A stretch of DNA of 8,354 bases from JANSWY01 sp038525605. GTDB lineage: Bacteria > Bacteroidota > Bacteroidia > Cytophagales > Cyclobacteriaceae. The DNA lies in NCBI GenBank assembly GCA_038525605.1, contig JBCBHL010000330.1:1-8354 (forward strand). Reading direction: 5' to 3'. The notes beneath the pieces are model-generated. The model worked only from the letters and a program-made list of their open reading frames with translations. It did no database searches and was not told where the DNA came from. This document shows, piece after piece, positions 1-6,156 of this stretch; the stretch's first letter is position 1, and every line of letters starts with the position of its first letter. The translations under genes were made by a program, and so were the position numbers.

Positions 1-1660
1 AAGAGATTACTTCACTGCGAGCTGTTCTCAGATCAGATAGTAATTGAACGTATTCATTGATGTCTTCAGCATGAGTTTTCTTCACCTTACGGATCACCAG
101 ATCTACTTTTTCAAACACTTCTTTTTGCGTGTTTGCGGTGCTTTCTTTAATTCTGGTGACCTTTTCAAATTCTTCTACAGTAGCTGCAGCAGTGTCTTTC
201 ACCCGTAACAACGGTTCCGAAAGCTTAAATAATTCTTCTTTATCCAACCAGTGGTAGGAGTCAGCAACATCAGTACACATCTTGATCAAATCGATGTATA
301 GCGTTGCGAATACCTCTTCTTTTTCAATCAGGTTGATGATTTCCTGGCACTCAGCCATCGCACGTACAATTTCTTTATTGCCAATTCGGGAAATGAGCGA
401 CTCGTCAACAACTTCTGTTAAAAAATCTGGTCCTGTAAATGGAGTCTGCCAGATCTGTACTACATGGTGTTTTTTAGCTTCCCGGTCTGCTTTAAAGAGA
501 CACATTTCCCCATTTTCAAAGATCGAATAGCCATGACAAATCATCGGGTTTTCGACTTTTTGCTTGATGAGGTTGTAATTTAGCAATAGGTAAATGCCAT
601 TTGCTCTGTTATAGAAAATGTACAGAAAGTCCTCGCCATTAGGTGCATCAATTCTGTTTTCAAAAACCATTCTTTCCAGGTTGTTATCAAACTTTTTGAA
701 TTCACCATTTTGTAGGTAATATCCGTTGGTGAAAATGATGCCATGATCATCAGGTAGCAGTATACAGGATTCTGCTAATTCATCGATCCGTTGCGCTTTT
801 CCTAATTTCGAATTGTATAAGATGTATCTGAACTCTTCCTGATAAGGTCTGATCTTTAATATAATCAAATGACCAATGACCGTATACTGAACTTCGGCGT
901 CTGCAAGTGCCTGATCTTTCTGATTGACAGGCTCTGAATAAATTCCCTTGCCGTCTTCCGTGTTGTCTTCTACTTTTACGGTGAGATCACCACCGATAGT
1001 TTCAACGAAGACCTTTTCTTCTACAGAAATATGTGGATGTTTACCTTCTCGGTGATCGTCCCTGGTGGTTCTTTTCCAACGAAACTGATGTTGTTCAGGG
1101 TAAGTAAATTCGTGAGTACTTCTGTTATCGATATATTCTATGGTTCCTTCGAATATTTTCCATTTGAAGGTCTTCACATCGTCTATGTCCTTGCCCGTTC
1201 TGAAAATCATGTGCAGGAATGGTCCAAACTTGGCAAATTTGATGAATTGCGTGTTTTTGTAATACTTGTAAAGTTGATTGAAGTCCTTAACAAACTCCTT
1301 TTGTTTGATCAGGTCCAGAGGTTTTTCATGAAAGGTCTTGTCAGAATATTCGTAGACACTAAATACATCCGATAGATCTGTTTCTGTTTTAAGCCCCATG
1401 TGAACATTGTATCCGAAAAGAAACAAACTGCCTATTGGAACCATATCCCAGGGTACGCAATTATTCTGTGTGGTAATTCTTTCTGTGCCGACAATGCTGT
1501 TTTCGATGGTGCCAAATACTTCCTTTCGGGCATCATTGAGTTTTCCGAGAGCCAGTTGTAAGTCGTTACCATTTTGTCCCAGACGACTTCTTAGTAACTC
1601 ATAAGTGCCTGACTCCAGTTGTATTTTTTCTTCTTTATTTTCTTGTTCTTCCTGCGTCAT
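1..1660 (-). CDS. DUF3686-type 'DNA repair ATPase', N-terminal 553 residues (cut by window edge)
   Basis: An uninterrupted reading frame runs from an ATG at 1660 off the left edge. I recognise the N-terminal region of the large proteins annotated as DNA repair ATPase (DUF3686 plus a C-terminal AAA+ module). Landmarks by residue: LNDARKEVFG (41-50), LFGYNVHMGL (81-90), DNRSTHEF (178-185), a stretch rich in R, D and H ending in HPHISV (200-213), VETIGGDLTVKVEDNT (219-234), YSEPV (241-245), APNGEDFLYIFY (339-350), CHGYSIF (375-381) and VQIWQTPF (401-408). From about 420 on it becomes helical and charged, probably a coiled coil linking to the ATPase domain, which lies outside the window. Family members are commonly well over 1,500 residues. 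No Walker motif is visible here, so ATPase activity is inferred from the family. Despite the family name, a role in DNA repair is poorly established. The gene follows the flotillin-like gene after a 224 bp gap, so it may be co-transcribed or have its own promoter. The start is the only reasonable ATG; the upstream bases are AT-rich with no Shine-Dalgarno. Confidence 0.85.
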   Translation of the reverse strand, partial: MTQEEQENKEEKIQLESGTYELLRSRLGQNGNDLQLALGKLNDARKEVFGTIENSIVGTERITTQNNCVPWDMVPIGSLFLFGYNVHMGLKTETDLSDVFSVYEYSDKTFHEKPLDLIKQKEFVKDFNQLYKYYKNTQFIKFAKFGPFLHMIFRTGKDIDDVKTFKWKIFEGTIEYIDNRSTHEFTYPEQHQFRWKRTTRDDHREGKHPHISVEEKVFVETIGGDLTVKVEDNTEDGKGIYSEPVNQKDQALADAEVQYTVIGHLIILKIRPYQEEFRYILYNSKLGKAQRIDELAESCILLPDDHGIIFTNGYYLQNGEFKKFDNNLERMVFENRIDAPNGEDFLYIFYNRANGIYLLLNYNLIKQKVENPMICHGYSIFENGEMCLFKADREAKKHHVVQIWQTPFTGPDFLTEVVDESLISRIGNKEIVRAMAECQEIINLIEKEEVFATLYIDLIKMCTDVADSYHWLDKEELFKLSEPLLRVKDTAAATVEEFEKVTRIKESTANTQKEVFEKVDLVIRKVKKTHAEDINEYVQLLSDLRTARSEVIS

Positions 1661-1754
1661 TGATTAGTTGTGAAATTTGTTATTTGCGGTTGCTATTTTT
1701 TCAGATTTGATTAATAGAAAGGGTTGTTAAACTATATCAGTGACATGATCAGGC

Positions 1755-1850
1755 TTGATAAAGTAAGTAATAAGGTGATAATTATGTAGATAATTACGCT
1801 CATAATAGTAAGTAGATAAAGTGAGTATAGTGAGTTTTTGATAAAGTCAG
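1755..1850. repeat. Three 13-bp direct repeats TWGATAAAGTNAG
   Basis: Three copies of TWGATAAAGTNAG lie in the gap between the flotillin-like and ATPase genes: TTGATAAAGTAAG at 1755-1767, TAGATAAAGTGAG at 1813-1825 and TTGATAAAGTCAG at 1838-1850. The core GATAAAGT is identical in all three. Starts are 58 and 25 bp apart. The last copy ends at the edge of the stem-loop at 1850-1875. Their role is unknown; a regulator binding site or a remnant of local duplication in AT-rich DNA are both possible. Confidence 0.6.
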
Positions 1851-1875
1851 AGCAGGAGGGTAGGGACTCCTGCTC
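1850..1875 (-). terminator. Stem-loop after the flotillin-like gene (possible weak terminator or RNA-processing hairpin)
   Basis: A perfect 9-bp inverted repeat, GAGCAGGAG (1850-1858) and CTCCTGCTC (1867-1875), is separated by an 8-nt loop. It starts 9 bp beyond the stop codon of the flotillin-like gene. On the transcribed strand it is followed by TGACTTTATC rather than a solid U-run, so a classical Rho-independent terminator is not clear. It may give partial termination or protect the 3' end of the upstream mRNA, which would lower expression of the large ATPase gene downstream. Confidence 0.5.
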
Positions 1876-1884
1876 CGAGGGATA

Positions 1885-4047
1885 TTATATGCCTAGTGAA
1901 CTGGCTTTCTGATCGCCAATACCGATTGCTTCAGCAGCATTGTGTAAGTTTCTGAGTACATCTTTCGTACTGCCATCTGCTTTATTCATGAGTTTCAGTA
2001 ATAACACTGAAATACTTAATTCTTTCAGGTCTGAGGCACTGACTCCAAACTGATCGATAAATTGTTTCAGGCTTTCTTTAAAGTTCTGTCCAGTTCCCGA
2101 TTGAAAGAAAGTATCTTTCACCTGATTAAGGACTTCACTACCAGCGACCAATCTGTCAACTGATTTACCTTTTGTGATAGAGCCAACAATTTGATCAAAG
2201 AACATGGTTTCACCTCCAACAATGTCGATGTTTGCAGCCTTAAGCGCTTCTGCGATCACAGTGGCCTGAGAGTGAGCGATCTCTTTCTGGATAGAAATTC
2301 TTGCCAGTTCGATCTCTTTCTCTTGTTCCAATCGCAACTTGAACTCTTCGTGCTCTTTGCCAACACCATCCAGTTTTTGCATTGCTTCGGCTTTCTGTTC
2401 GATTCCTTTAGCATCAGCAGCAAACTTCTCTGCCATCACCCTGGCTTCTGCCATTCCCTTTTGCTCTTCAGCGTCAGCTTTTAAAGCAATTACTTTTGCC
2501 TCTGACTGACCTCTTTCCAGATCAATTTTCGCAGCAGTTAGTCCTATTTGCTCATCAGCATCAGCCTGCGCTTCTCCTTTCAGTCTGATTCCTTTAGCTT
2601 CTGCTTCGGACTGTGATTCAACAACAGATGCTTCAGCTTCACCTTGTTTCTCTCTGGCCGATGCTTTCGCTTCCATTACCTGAGCTTCCGATAGACCGAT
2701 TGCTGCTGCTTCTGCCGCTTTGGCTTCAGCAAGTGTTTTTGTGGCTTCCGCCTGGTGTTTGGACGCTGTTTCTGCTGCCTGTGCATCAATGAGCTGTTGC
2801 TTGGCGAGGTGCTCAGCGGCAGCTTTAGCAGCTTCTGCACTTTTAATTTGTTTCACCAAATCCTCCTCAGCTTCTTTTTCTGCCAATGTTATAGCGACTT
2901 TTTTATTCCTGTCTGCCTCGGCGAATGCTCTCGTGTCCTTCATCAGTTCTTCTTCCTGTACCACTGTCTTTTCAATGGCTACTCTTTCTCTGATGACATC
3001 CTGGATTTTACGCTTTTCGTCTTCAACAGCCTTTAGCTTTTCGATTTGTGCCAGTTCAACGATTTTCTCCTTTTCAGTAGCTTCCAATAGCTGTGCCTGC
3101 TGCACTCTTTCTACCTCTACAGCGTCCGTTCTTTCTTTGTTTCGCTGTGCAACCAGGATTTCTCTTTGCTTATTTTCTTCAGCAACATTGAGTTCTTCTT
3201 CAGTCGCTATTTTAGCTTTTTCAGCTTTTAACCTTTCCTCTTCTCTTACCTTGTCAGTTTCAGCTTCTTCGCGAGCCCTCACTGTTTGCACTTCACGATG
3301 CTGCTTAGCTTCTGTTTCTGCCAGTTGCTTCTCCAGTTCGAGTACTGTTTCTCTGGCTTCCACATTTTGTTTGGTAAGGGTTTTTTCCTTTTCCTTTTCA
3401 ATGTGATTAGCCTGAATTTTTTGAGTAGAAGTGAGATCAATAATCTTTTTGATACCTTCTGAGTCGAGGATGTTGTTTTCATCCATGTCAGTAAGAGGTG
3501 TTTGCTCGAGGTAATCGATCGCACAATCGTCTAGTACATAGCCGTTTAAGTCCGTGCCGATAATATTTAGAATCTCTCTCTTGAAATCGTCTCGTGAGTT
3601 ATATAATTCCACAAAGTCGAATCTTTTACCAACTGTTTTCAACGCTTCTGAGAATTTAGCGTCAAATAACAATACCAATTGTTCCTGATGAGAGGCCCTT
3701 TGACAGCCGATAGACTGCGCCACTTGTTTAACATCATCAATTGTTTGATTAACCCTGATGAAGAAGGTTACTTTTATGTCGGCGCGCATGTTGTCCTTAC
3801 AGACTAGTCCGTCACCGGCAGTACGTGAAATTACGATGGTTTTAAGGGTAATGTCCATGATCTCCATTTTTTCGAAGACAGGGATGACAACTGTTCCGCT
3901 AAAGGCAACCCGGATACCTCTGGCACCTGTGATTACCAGCGCTTCACCTTGTTTGGCTTTTCTGAATAATCGGGCTAAGAATATTAGGAATGCTATCGCA
4001 AATACAGCAGCAACGACAACAATTGTGAGTGTAGCGTTTTCGAGCAT
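1885..4047 (-). CDS. Flotillin/YqiK-like SPFH-domain membrane protein, 720 aa
   Basis: Flotillins are membrane-anchored scaffold proteins that oligomerise into rings or cages and organise membrane microdomains. The sequence shows an N-terminal membrane anchor (about residues 6-27) followed by basic residues. Next is an SPFH/band-7 domain (about 30-200; GEALVITGARGIRVAFSGTV at 34-53 is typical of flotillins). A very long coiled coil rich in Glu, Ala, Lys and Gln runs from about 205 to 600, with the flotillin-type Ala-Glu repeats (for example SEAEAKGIRLKGEAQADA). A non-coiled C-terminal region (about 606-720) begins with NIDIVGGETMFFD. At 720 aa it is much longer than E. coli YqiK (about 550) or eukaryotic flotillins (about 430), mostly through the coiled coil. 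It begins 5 bp after the stop of the YqiJ-like gene, the same pairing as E. coli yqiJ-yqiK, so the two products probably act together. No Shine-Dalgarno is seen; translational coupling is likely. Long plus-strand frames inside it are compositional shadows. Confidence 0.93.
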   Translation of the reverse strand: MLENATLTIVVVAAVFAIAFLIFLARLFRKAKQGEALVITGARGIRVAFSGTVVIPVFEKMEIMDITLKTIVISRTAGDGLVCKDNMRADIKVTFFIRVNQTIDDVKQVAQSIGCQRASHQEQLVLLFDAKFSEALKTVGKRFDFVELYNSRDDFKREILNIIGTDLNGYVLDDCAIDYLEQTPLTDMDENNILDSEGIKKIIDLTSTQKIQANHIEKEKEKTLTKQNVEARETVLELEKQLAETEAKQHREVQTVRAREEAETDKVREEERLKAEKAKIATEEELNVAEENKQREILVAQRNKERTDAVEVERVQQAQLLEATEKEKIVELAQIEKLKAVEDEKRKIQDVIRERVAIEKTVVQEEELMKDTRAFAEADRNKKVAITLAEKEAEEDLVKQIKSAEAAKAAAEHLAKQQLIDAQAAETASKHQAEATKTLAEAKAAEAAAIGLSEAQVMEAKASAREKQGEAEASVVESQSEAEAKGIRLKGEAQADADEQIGLTAAKIDLERGQSEAKVIALKADAEEQKGMAEARVMAEKFAADAKGIEQKAEAMQKLDGVGKEHEEFKLRLEQEKEIELARISIQKEIAHSQATVIAEALKAANIDIVGGETMFFDQIVGSITKGKSVDRLVAGSEVLNQVKDTFFQSGTGQNFKESLKQFIDQFGVSASDLKELSISVLLLKLMNKADGSTKDVLRNLHNAAEAIGIGDQKASSLGI

Positions 4048-4052
4048 ATAAT

Positions 4053-4706
4053 TTAAATTTGATATGGTTCTATTAAAAAGATTTTGTTTTCTTCATTGTA
4101 ATCAATGATGAGTGCAGTTTCTCCTTTATTGATTTTTTGTCCATTAGGTGATTTGGTATTAATCAGGAAAGAAGATCCGTCTTGTTTTACCTCCGCTTGT
4201 CCAACATGTTCATCCGTAGCTACTAATATTACCTTACATACACTACCTGTTAATGAAGTCATGCTGGTTTCCTCTTTTTTTAGCTTGGTAAACAGTTTTA
4301 CAAATGGCATGGTCGCAAATTTGGCAATGAATAAACTCACGATAAAGTTGGGTATCAGTAGTAGGAGGGATAATCCGATATTGGTTATTCCCAGATAGTA
4401 GTTGCCTACCACACCTATAAACCACATAGGCAAAGCCAGAAAGGTAATAAAGATCATCAGGGGAATTTGTCCCAGATTGAAGAATACCAGAACTGAGTTT
4501 AACCATCCAATTGAGACATTGTCCGGGGCATCCATGTCAACATCGACATCTATGTCTGCGTCGATGTCTAAATCAACATCTACATCGAAAAAGTCGAGAT
4601 CTATTGCGCCCAACATTACTATCACCCAATAGAGCAGGGAGAAGAACAGTAAAAACGTGGGAACAATATTGATCATCGAGAATGAATGATCAAAAAGTTC
4701 TTGCAT
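4053..4706 (-). CDS. YqiJ-like (NfeD-related) membrane protein with OB-fold domain and Asp-X repeat, 217 aa
   Basis: This resembles E. coli YqiJ (about 209 aa) and related OB-fold membrane proteins that partner flotillins. Visible parts: a first membrane segment (about residues 12-33); an acidic loop at 36-62 in which Asp alternates with hydrophobic residues (13 Asp in 27 residues, ten in strict alternation from 41 to 59); two further hydrophobic segments (about 78-100 and 105-130); a basic linker (136-144); and a soluble beta-rich C-terminal domain (about 148-217). That domain has the NfeD-type pattern of TGSVCKVI, then VGQAEV, then INKGETALII, and ends with a hydrophobic strand and EP. The family is thought to help assemble or position SPFH proteins in the membrane. 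The tight spacing to the flotillin-like gene (5 bp) supports this. The start is the first ATG after the 104 bp gap, and the N-terminus fits a short cytosolic or periplasmic tip before the first helix. The biochemical role is unproven. Confidence 0.85.
   Translation of the reverse strand: MQELFDHSFSMINIVPTFLLFFSLLYWVIVMLGAIDLDFFDVDVDLDIDADIDVDVDMDAPDNVSIGWLNSVLVFFNLGQIPLMIFITFLALPMWFIGVVGNYYLGITNIGLSLLLLIPNFIVSLFIAKFATMPFVKLFTKLKKEETSMTSLTGSVCKVILVATDEHVGQAEVKQDGSSFLINTKSPNGQKINKGETALIIDYNEENKIFLIEPYQI
4521..4601 (-). repeat. Degenerate hexanucleotide repeat encoding (Asp-X)n in the YqiJ-like protein
   Basis: This stretch encodes residues 36-62 of the YqiJ-like protein. On the coding strand it is a run of GAY codons alternating with codons for Val, Leu, Ile, Ala or Met. 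Wobble positions vary between GAC and GAT, so the repeat is kept at the protein level and has drifted at the DNA level. That argues for selection on the acidic pattern rather than recent slippage. Such a loop could bind divalent cations or keep a charged surface between the first two membrane helices. Both are inferences. Confidence 0.7.
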
Positions 4707-4744
4707 GTGAGGTTTATTGTTTAAGTGAGTTTGTTAGTCTAGTT

Positions 4745-4783
4745 GATTACCGGGTAGGAGTATGTTATTCATTCCCGGTAATC
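4745..4783 (-). terminator. Intra-operon stem-loop between the PspA-like and YqiJ-like genes
   Basis: A perfect 10-bp inverted repeat, GATTACCGGG (4745-4754) and CCCGGTAATC (4774-4783), surrounds a 19-nt loop in the 104 bp gap. No U-run follows on the transcribed strand (AACTAG), so it does not look like an efficient intrinsic terminator. A 3' stabilising hairpin or an attenuator that sets PspA-like output above the membrane proteins is more likely. It could also be a protein-binding palindrome. Confidence 0.5.
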
Positions 4784-4801
4784 TATTAGGAGGGTGGAAG
4801 T

Positions 4802-4821
4802 GTGAAGGAATTAACCTTCAC
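4802..4821 (-). other. Small hairpin spanning the stop codon of the PspA-like gene
   Basis: GTGAAGG (4802-4808) and CCTTCAC (4815-4821) form a 7-bp stem with a 6-nt loop. The loop includes the TAA stop at 4811-4813. It is short and may be chance, but it lies close to the larger stem-loop at 4745-4783 and could help fold the 3' end of the pspA-like message. Confidence 0.3.
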
Positions 4822-5530
4822 CTTTGTCCATTCCCAGCTTTTCTTTCAGAGCTGCCAGGCTATCTGATGCTTTAGCTTCCGCTTCACCGCTTCCGATTGC
4901 AGAGTCGATTTCATCATCAAGACTTCTGTTTTCGTTGGCTATGTCGCCGTAAGCTTCAGCAAGCGCCTCGTCCTGCTCTACTTTTTCCTTCATCCTTTCC
5001 AGCATGGATACAGTTCCGCTGGAATCGATCTGAGCGATTTGCTTATTCAATTTCTTAGTTGTTTCACTAACTCTTACTCTTGCTTTCAGCGTTTTCAGCT
5101 CGTTTTCGTATTTGCTGATGTTGGATTTGATTTTCTTAACATTAGCATCCAATTGAGCAACGTTTTTATCGAATCTTGCCTGCTCATCTTTGGCTCTGTT
5201 CATCGATTGTAAAGCTTCTTCTTTCTTGACAAGCGCTTCACTTGCTAATCTGTCTGCTTCCTCAGGAGAGATGCCACCTGATTGTGCTTTCTTCAATAAA
5301 AGCATTGCTTTGCTCTCATAGTCAGAAGCTTTGTTTTTGTGCGTCTGGACATCGTTTTTAGATCTGATGCTCAAAGCCTTAACTTCTGCTAATGCTTTCA
5401 AACTTGAATCTAAATCTTTTTTCAGGTCTCTGATACCCTGCTCAGTTAATTTGATAGGGTCCTCTAATTTATCAATGGCTGAGTGAGCTTCCGCTTCACC
5501 TATTTTAAATAATCTTTTAAATACGTTCAT
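4811..5530 (-). CDS. PspA/IM30 (YjfJ-like) family membrane-stress protein, 239 aa
   Basis: PspA/Vipp1 proteins are peripheral membrane proteins related to ESCRT-III. They assemble into large oligomers on stressed inner membranes and limit ion leakage. The sequence begins MNVFKRLFKIGEAEAH, an amphipathic first helix with Phe, Leu and Ile on one face. It continues with AIDKLEDPIKLTEQGIRDLKKDL (18-40), matching the family signature around the Glu-Asp-Pro motif (23-25). A long charged helical hairpin (about 25-165) and a further helical segment with a Glu/Asp-rich stretch (178-235) complete the fold. The length is close to the family norm of about 220-240. No transmembrane segment is present. It starts 17 bp after the chaperone-like gene, so the two are almost certainly co-transcribed. 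No PspF-like enhancer-binding protein is encoded nearby and no sigma-54 site was recognised. Control is therefore unlike the E. coli psp operon. It may belong to the YjfJ branch rather than true PspA, hence no symbol. Confidence 0.9.
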   Translation of the reverse strand: MNVFKRLFKIGEAEAHSAIDKLEDPIKLTEQGIRDLKKDLDSSLKALAEVKALSIRSKNDVQTHKNKASDYESKAMLLLKKAQSGGISPEEADRLASEALVKKEEALQSMNRAKDEQARFDKNVAQLDANVKKIKSNISKYENELKTLKARVRVSETTKKLNKQIAQIDSSGTVSMLERMKEKVEQDEALAEAYGDIANENRSLDDEIDSAIGSGEAEAKASDSLAALKEKLGMDKGEG

Positions 5531-5547
5531 TTCTATATTTGCTTATC

Positions 5548-5940
5548 TTATTTTGAAAAATCGATTAATTCCTGAGAGTGTTCACTGAGGATCACTGCCA
5601 GTGAGTTGAATGTTGCCTCAATTTCGTTGAGGTCGAGGTTCTCAAGCTCGTGGGTATTTCTGAAAAGGACTTTATTGCCAGTCTCGTCCAGGACGAAAGC
5701 TCCGTGAATAAAGTCTCTGTTGAACTGCAAAAGATTTTTGTAAACTTCGGCAGTTGGATTGCTTATCTCGAAAATAAATTGTTCGACTATTAAGAGAGGA
5801 TCGGCAACCCCAAGTACCAGATTTTTTATGCCATCATCTTCTTTGTCAACAACGATTACCCCATCATCAGAGTCTTCGAAAATTATACTGAAATCTAATT
5901 CGAGAAGGTAATCTTTAACTTTTTGAAAATTATCGTTCAT
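5548..5940 (-). CDS. Small Tir/CesT-chaperone-like (YbjN-like) protein, 130 aa
   Basis: This is the first gene of the minus-strand block. It is short and acidic, with an alpha/beta pattern. An N-terminal helix (about 4-15) is followed by strands (17-21, 27-32, 40-45, 51-59), a helix with LLQFNRDFIHGAFVLDETG (70-88), another strand (89-94), and a C-terminal helix (105-119). The arrangement 'L-L-x-x-N ... G-A-F-x-L-D ... V-L-F-R' followed by a helical ELENLDLNEIEATFNSL tail is typical of proteins annotated as YbjN or type III secretion chaperone-like (CesT/Tir fold). Such proteins are found beside PspA-like genes, and E. coli yjfI lies beside yjfJ in a comparable position. It has no signal peptide or membrane segment, so it is probably a cytosolic partner of the PspA-like protein encoded 17 bp downstream. 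The client and activity are unknown. The fold call is by pattern only, without a profile search. The ATG at 5940 follows 216 bp of divergent intergenic DNA. Confidence 0.7.
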   Translation of the reverse strand: MNDNFQKVKDYLLELDFSIIFEDSDDGVIVVDKEDDGIKNLVLGVADPLLIVEQFIFEISNPTAEVYKNLLQFNRDFIHGAFVLDETGNKVLFRNTHELENLDLNEIEATFNSLAVILSEHSQELIDFSK

Positions 5941-6066
5941 AGTGTGTAATACTGTTAGGTAATTGTAGATTTTGAGTTATCGCTAATTTAAGTAATTCTG
6001 TTTTTGACTTTGGGGTATATTTATAATTTTTATGGTGGAATCAAGGTTTTATTTTTCATTTCATTG

Positions 6067-6095
6067 TTGTTTAAGATTTGTTACGATTAACTTTA
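6067..6095 (+). promoter_or_regulatory. Candidate Bacteroidota-type promoter of the regulator gene
   Basis: TTG (6067-6069) and TAACTTTA (6088-6095) are 18 bp apart, near the Bacteroidota -33/-7 pattern of TTG and TAnnTTTG, with one mismatch in the -7 element. It would place the transcript start about 50-55 nt before the ATG at 6157. In such AT-rich DNA a chance match is quite possible. Confidence 0.3.
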
Positions 6096-6107
6096 CGTAA
6101 GAACGAT
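6081..6107. promoter_or_regulatory. Candidate operator: TTACGTAA palindrome with flanking ACGAT repeats
   Basis: TTACGTAA (6093-6100) is a perfect 8-bp palindrome. It is flanked by two ACGAT direct repeats (6083-6087 and 6103-6107) whose starts are 20 bp apart, about two helical turns. TTACG (6081-6085) and CGTAA (6096-6100) also form an inverted repeat with a 10-bp spacer, a half-site spacing that a dimeric Cro/CI-type regulator could use. The cluster overlaps the presumed -7 region of the regulator gene, so autorepression is the natural guess. Binding is not shown by sequence alone. Confidence 0.35.
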
Positions 6108-6156
6108 GACAAAAGTTTTGGAATCGCTCATAAAATTAGCAATTATTTTTTGAAAC

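Larger units (their letters stand above)
5941..6156. promoter_or_regulatory. Divergent intergenic control region
   Basis: The 216 bp AT-rich stretch separates the minus-strand membrane-stress block from the plus-strand regulator and helicase genes, so it should hold promoters for both directions. No open frame of note crosses it. A weak minus-strand candidate has TTG (complement of 6042-6044) and TATAAATA (complement of 6018-6025) separated by 16 bp. It departs from the Bacteroidota TAnnTTTG element and is only suggestive. The plus-strand candidate and a palindrome are listed separately. No sigma-54 element was recognised. Confidence 0.55.

Noticed and set aside
1031..1375. Plus-strand 114-codon open frame, and similar ones at 282-530 and 1407-1604
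   Set aside because: The opposite strand here encodes well-recognised DUF3686 motifs through one continuous frame, so these are shadows.
1779..1796. Inverted repeat TAATTAT-GTAG-ATAATTA in the gap before the ATPase gene
   Set aside because: It consists only of A and T in the stem within AT-rich DNA, so chance is a sufficient explanation.
1854..1861. AGGAGGGT shared by the two intra-operon gaps (also at 4788-4795), resembling a Shine-Dalgarno
   Set aside because: It is on the plus strand, while the neighbouring genes are on the minus strand, and no plus-strand start follows it at a sensible distance.
2720..3406. Plus-strand 228-codon open frame rich in Ser, Ala, Cys and Phe, plus smaller plus-strand frames at 2191-2484 and 2755-3036
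   Set aside because: They lie wholly inside the flotillin-like gene on the opposite strand. Their composition is the expected reverse image of Glu/Ala/Lys-rich coiled-coil codons, and they show no domain pattern.
4402..4632. Plus-strand 76-codon frame with a Ser/Thr/Met repeat
   Set aside because: The repeat is the antisense reading of the Asp-X repeat of the YqiJ-like protein. There is no independent support for expression.
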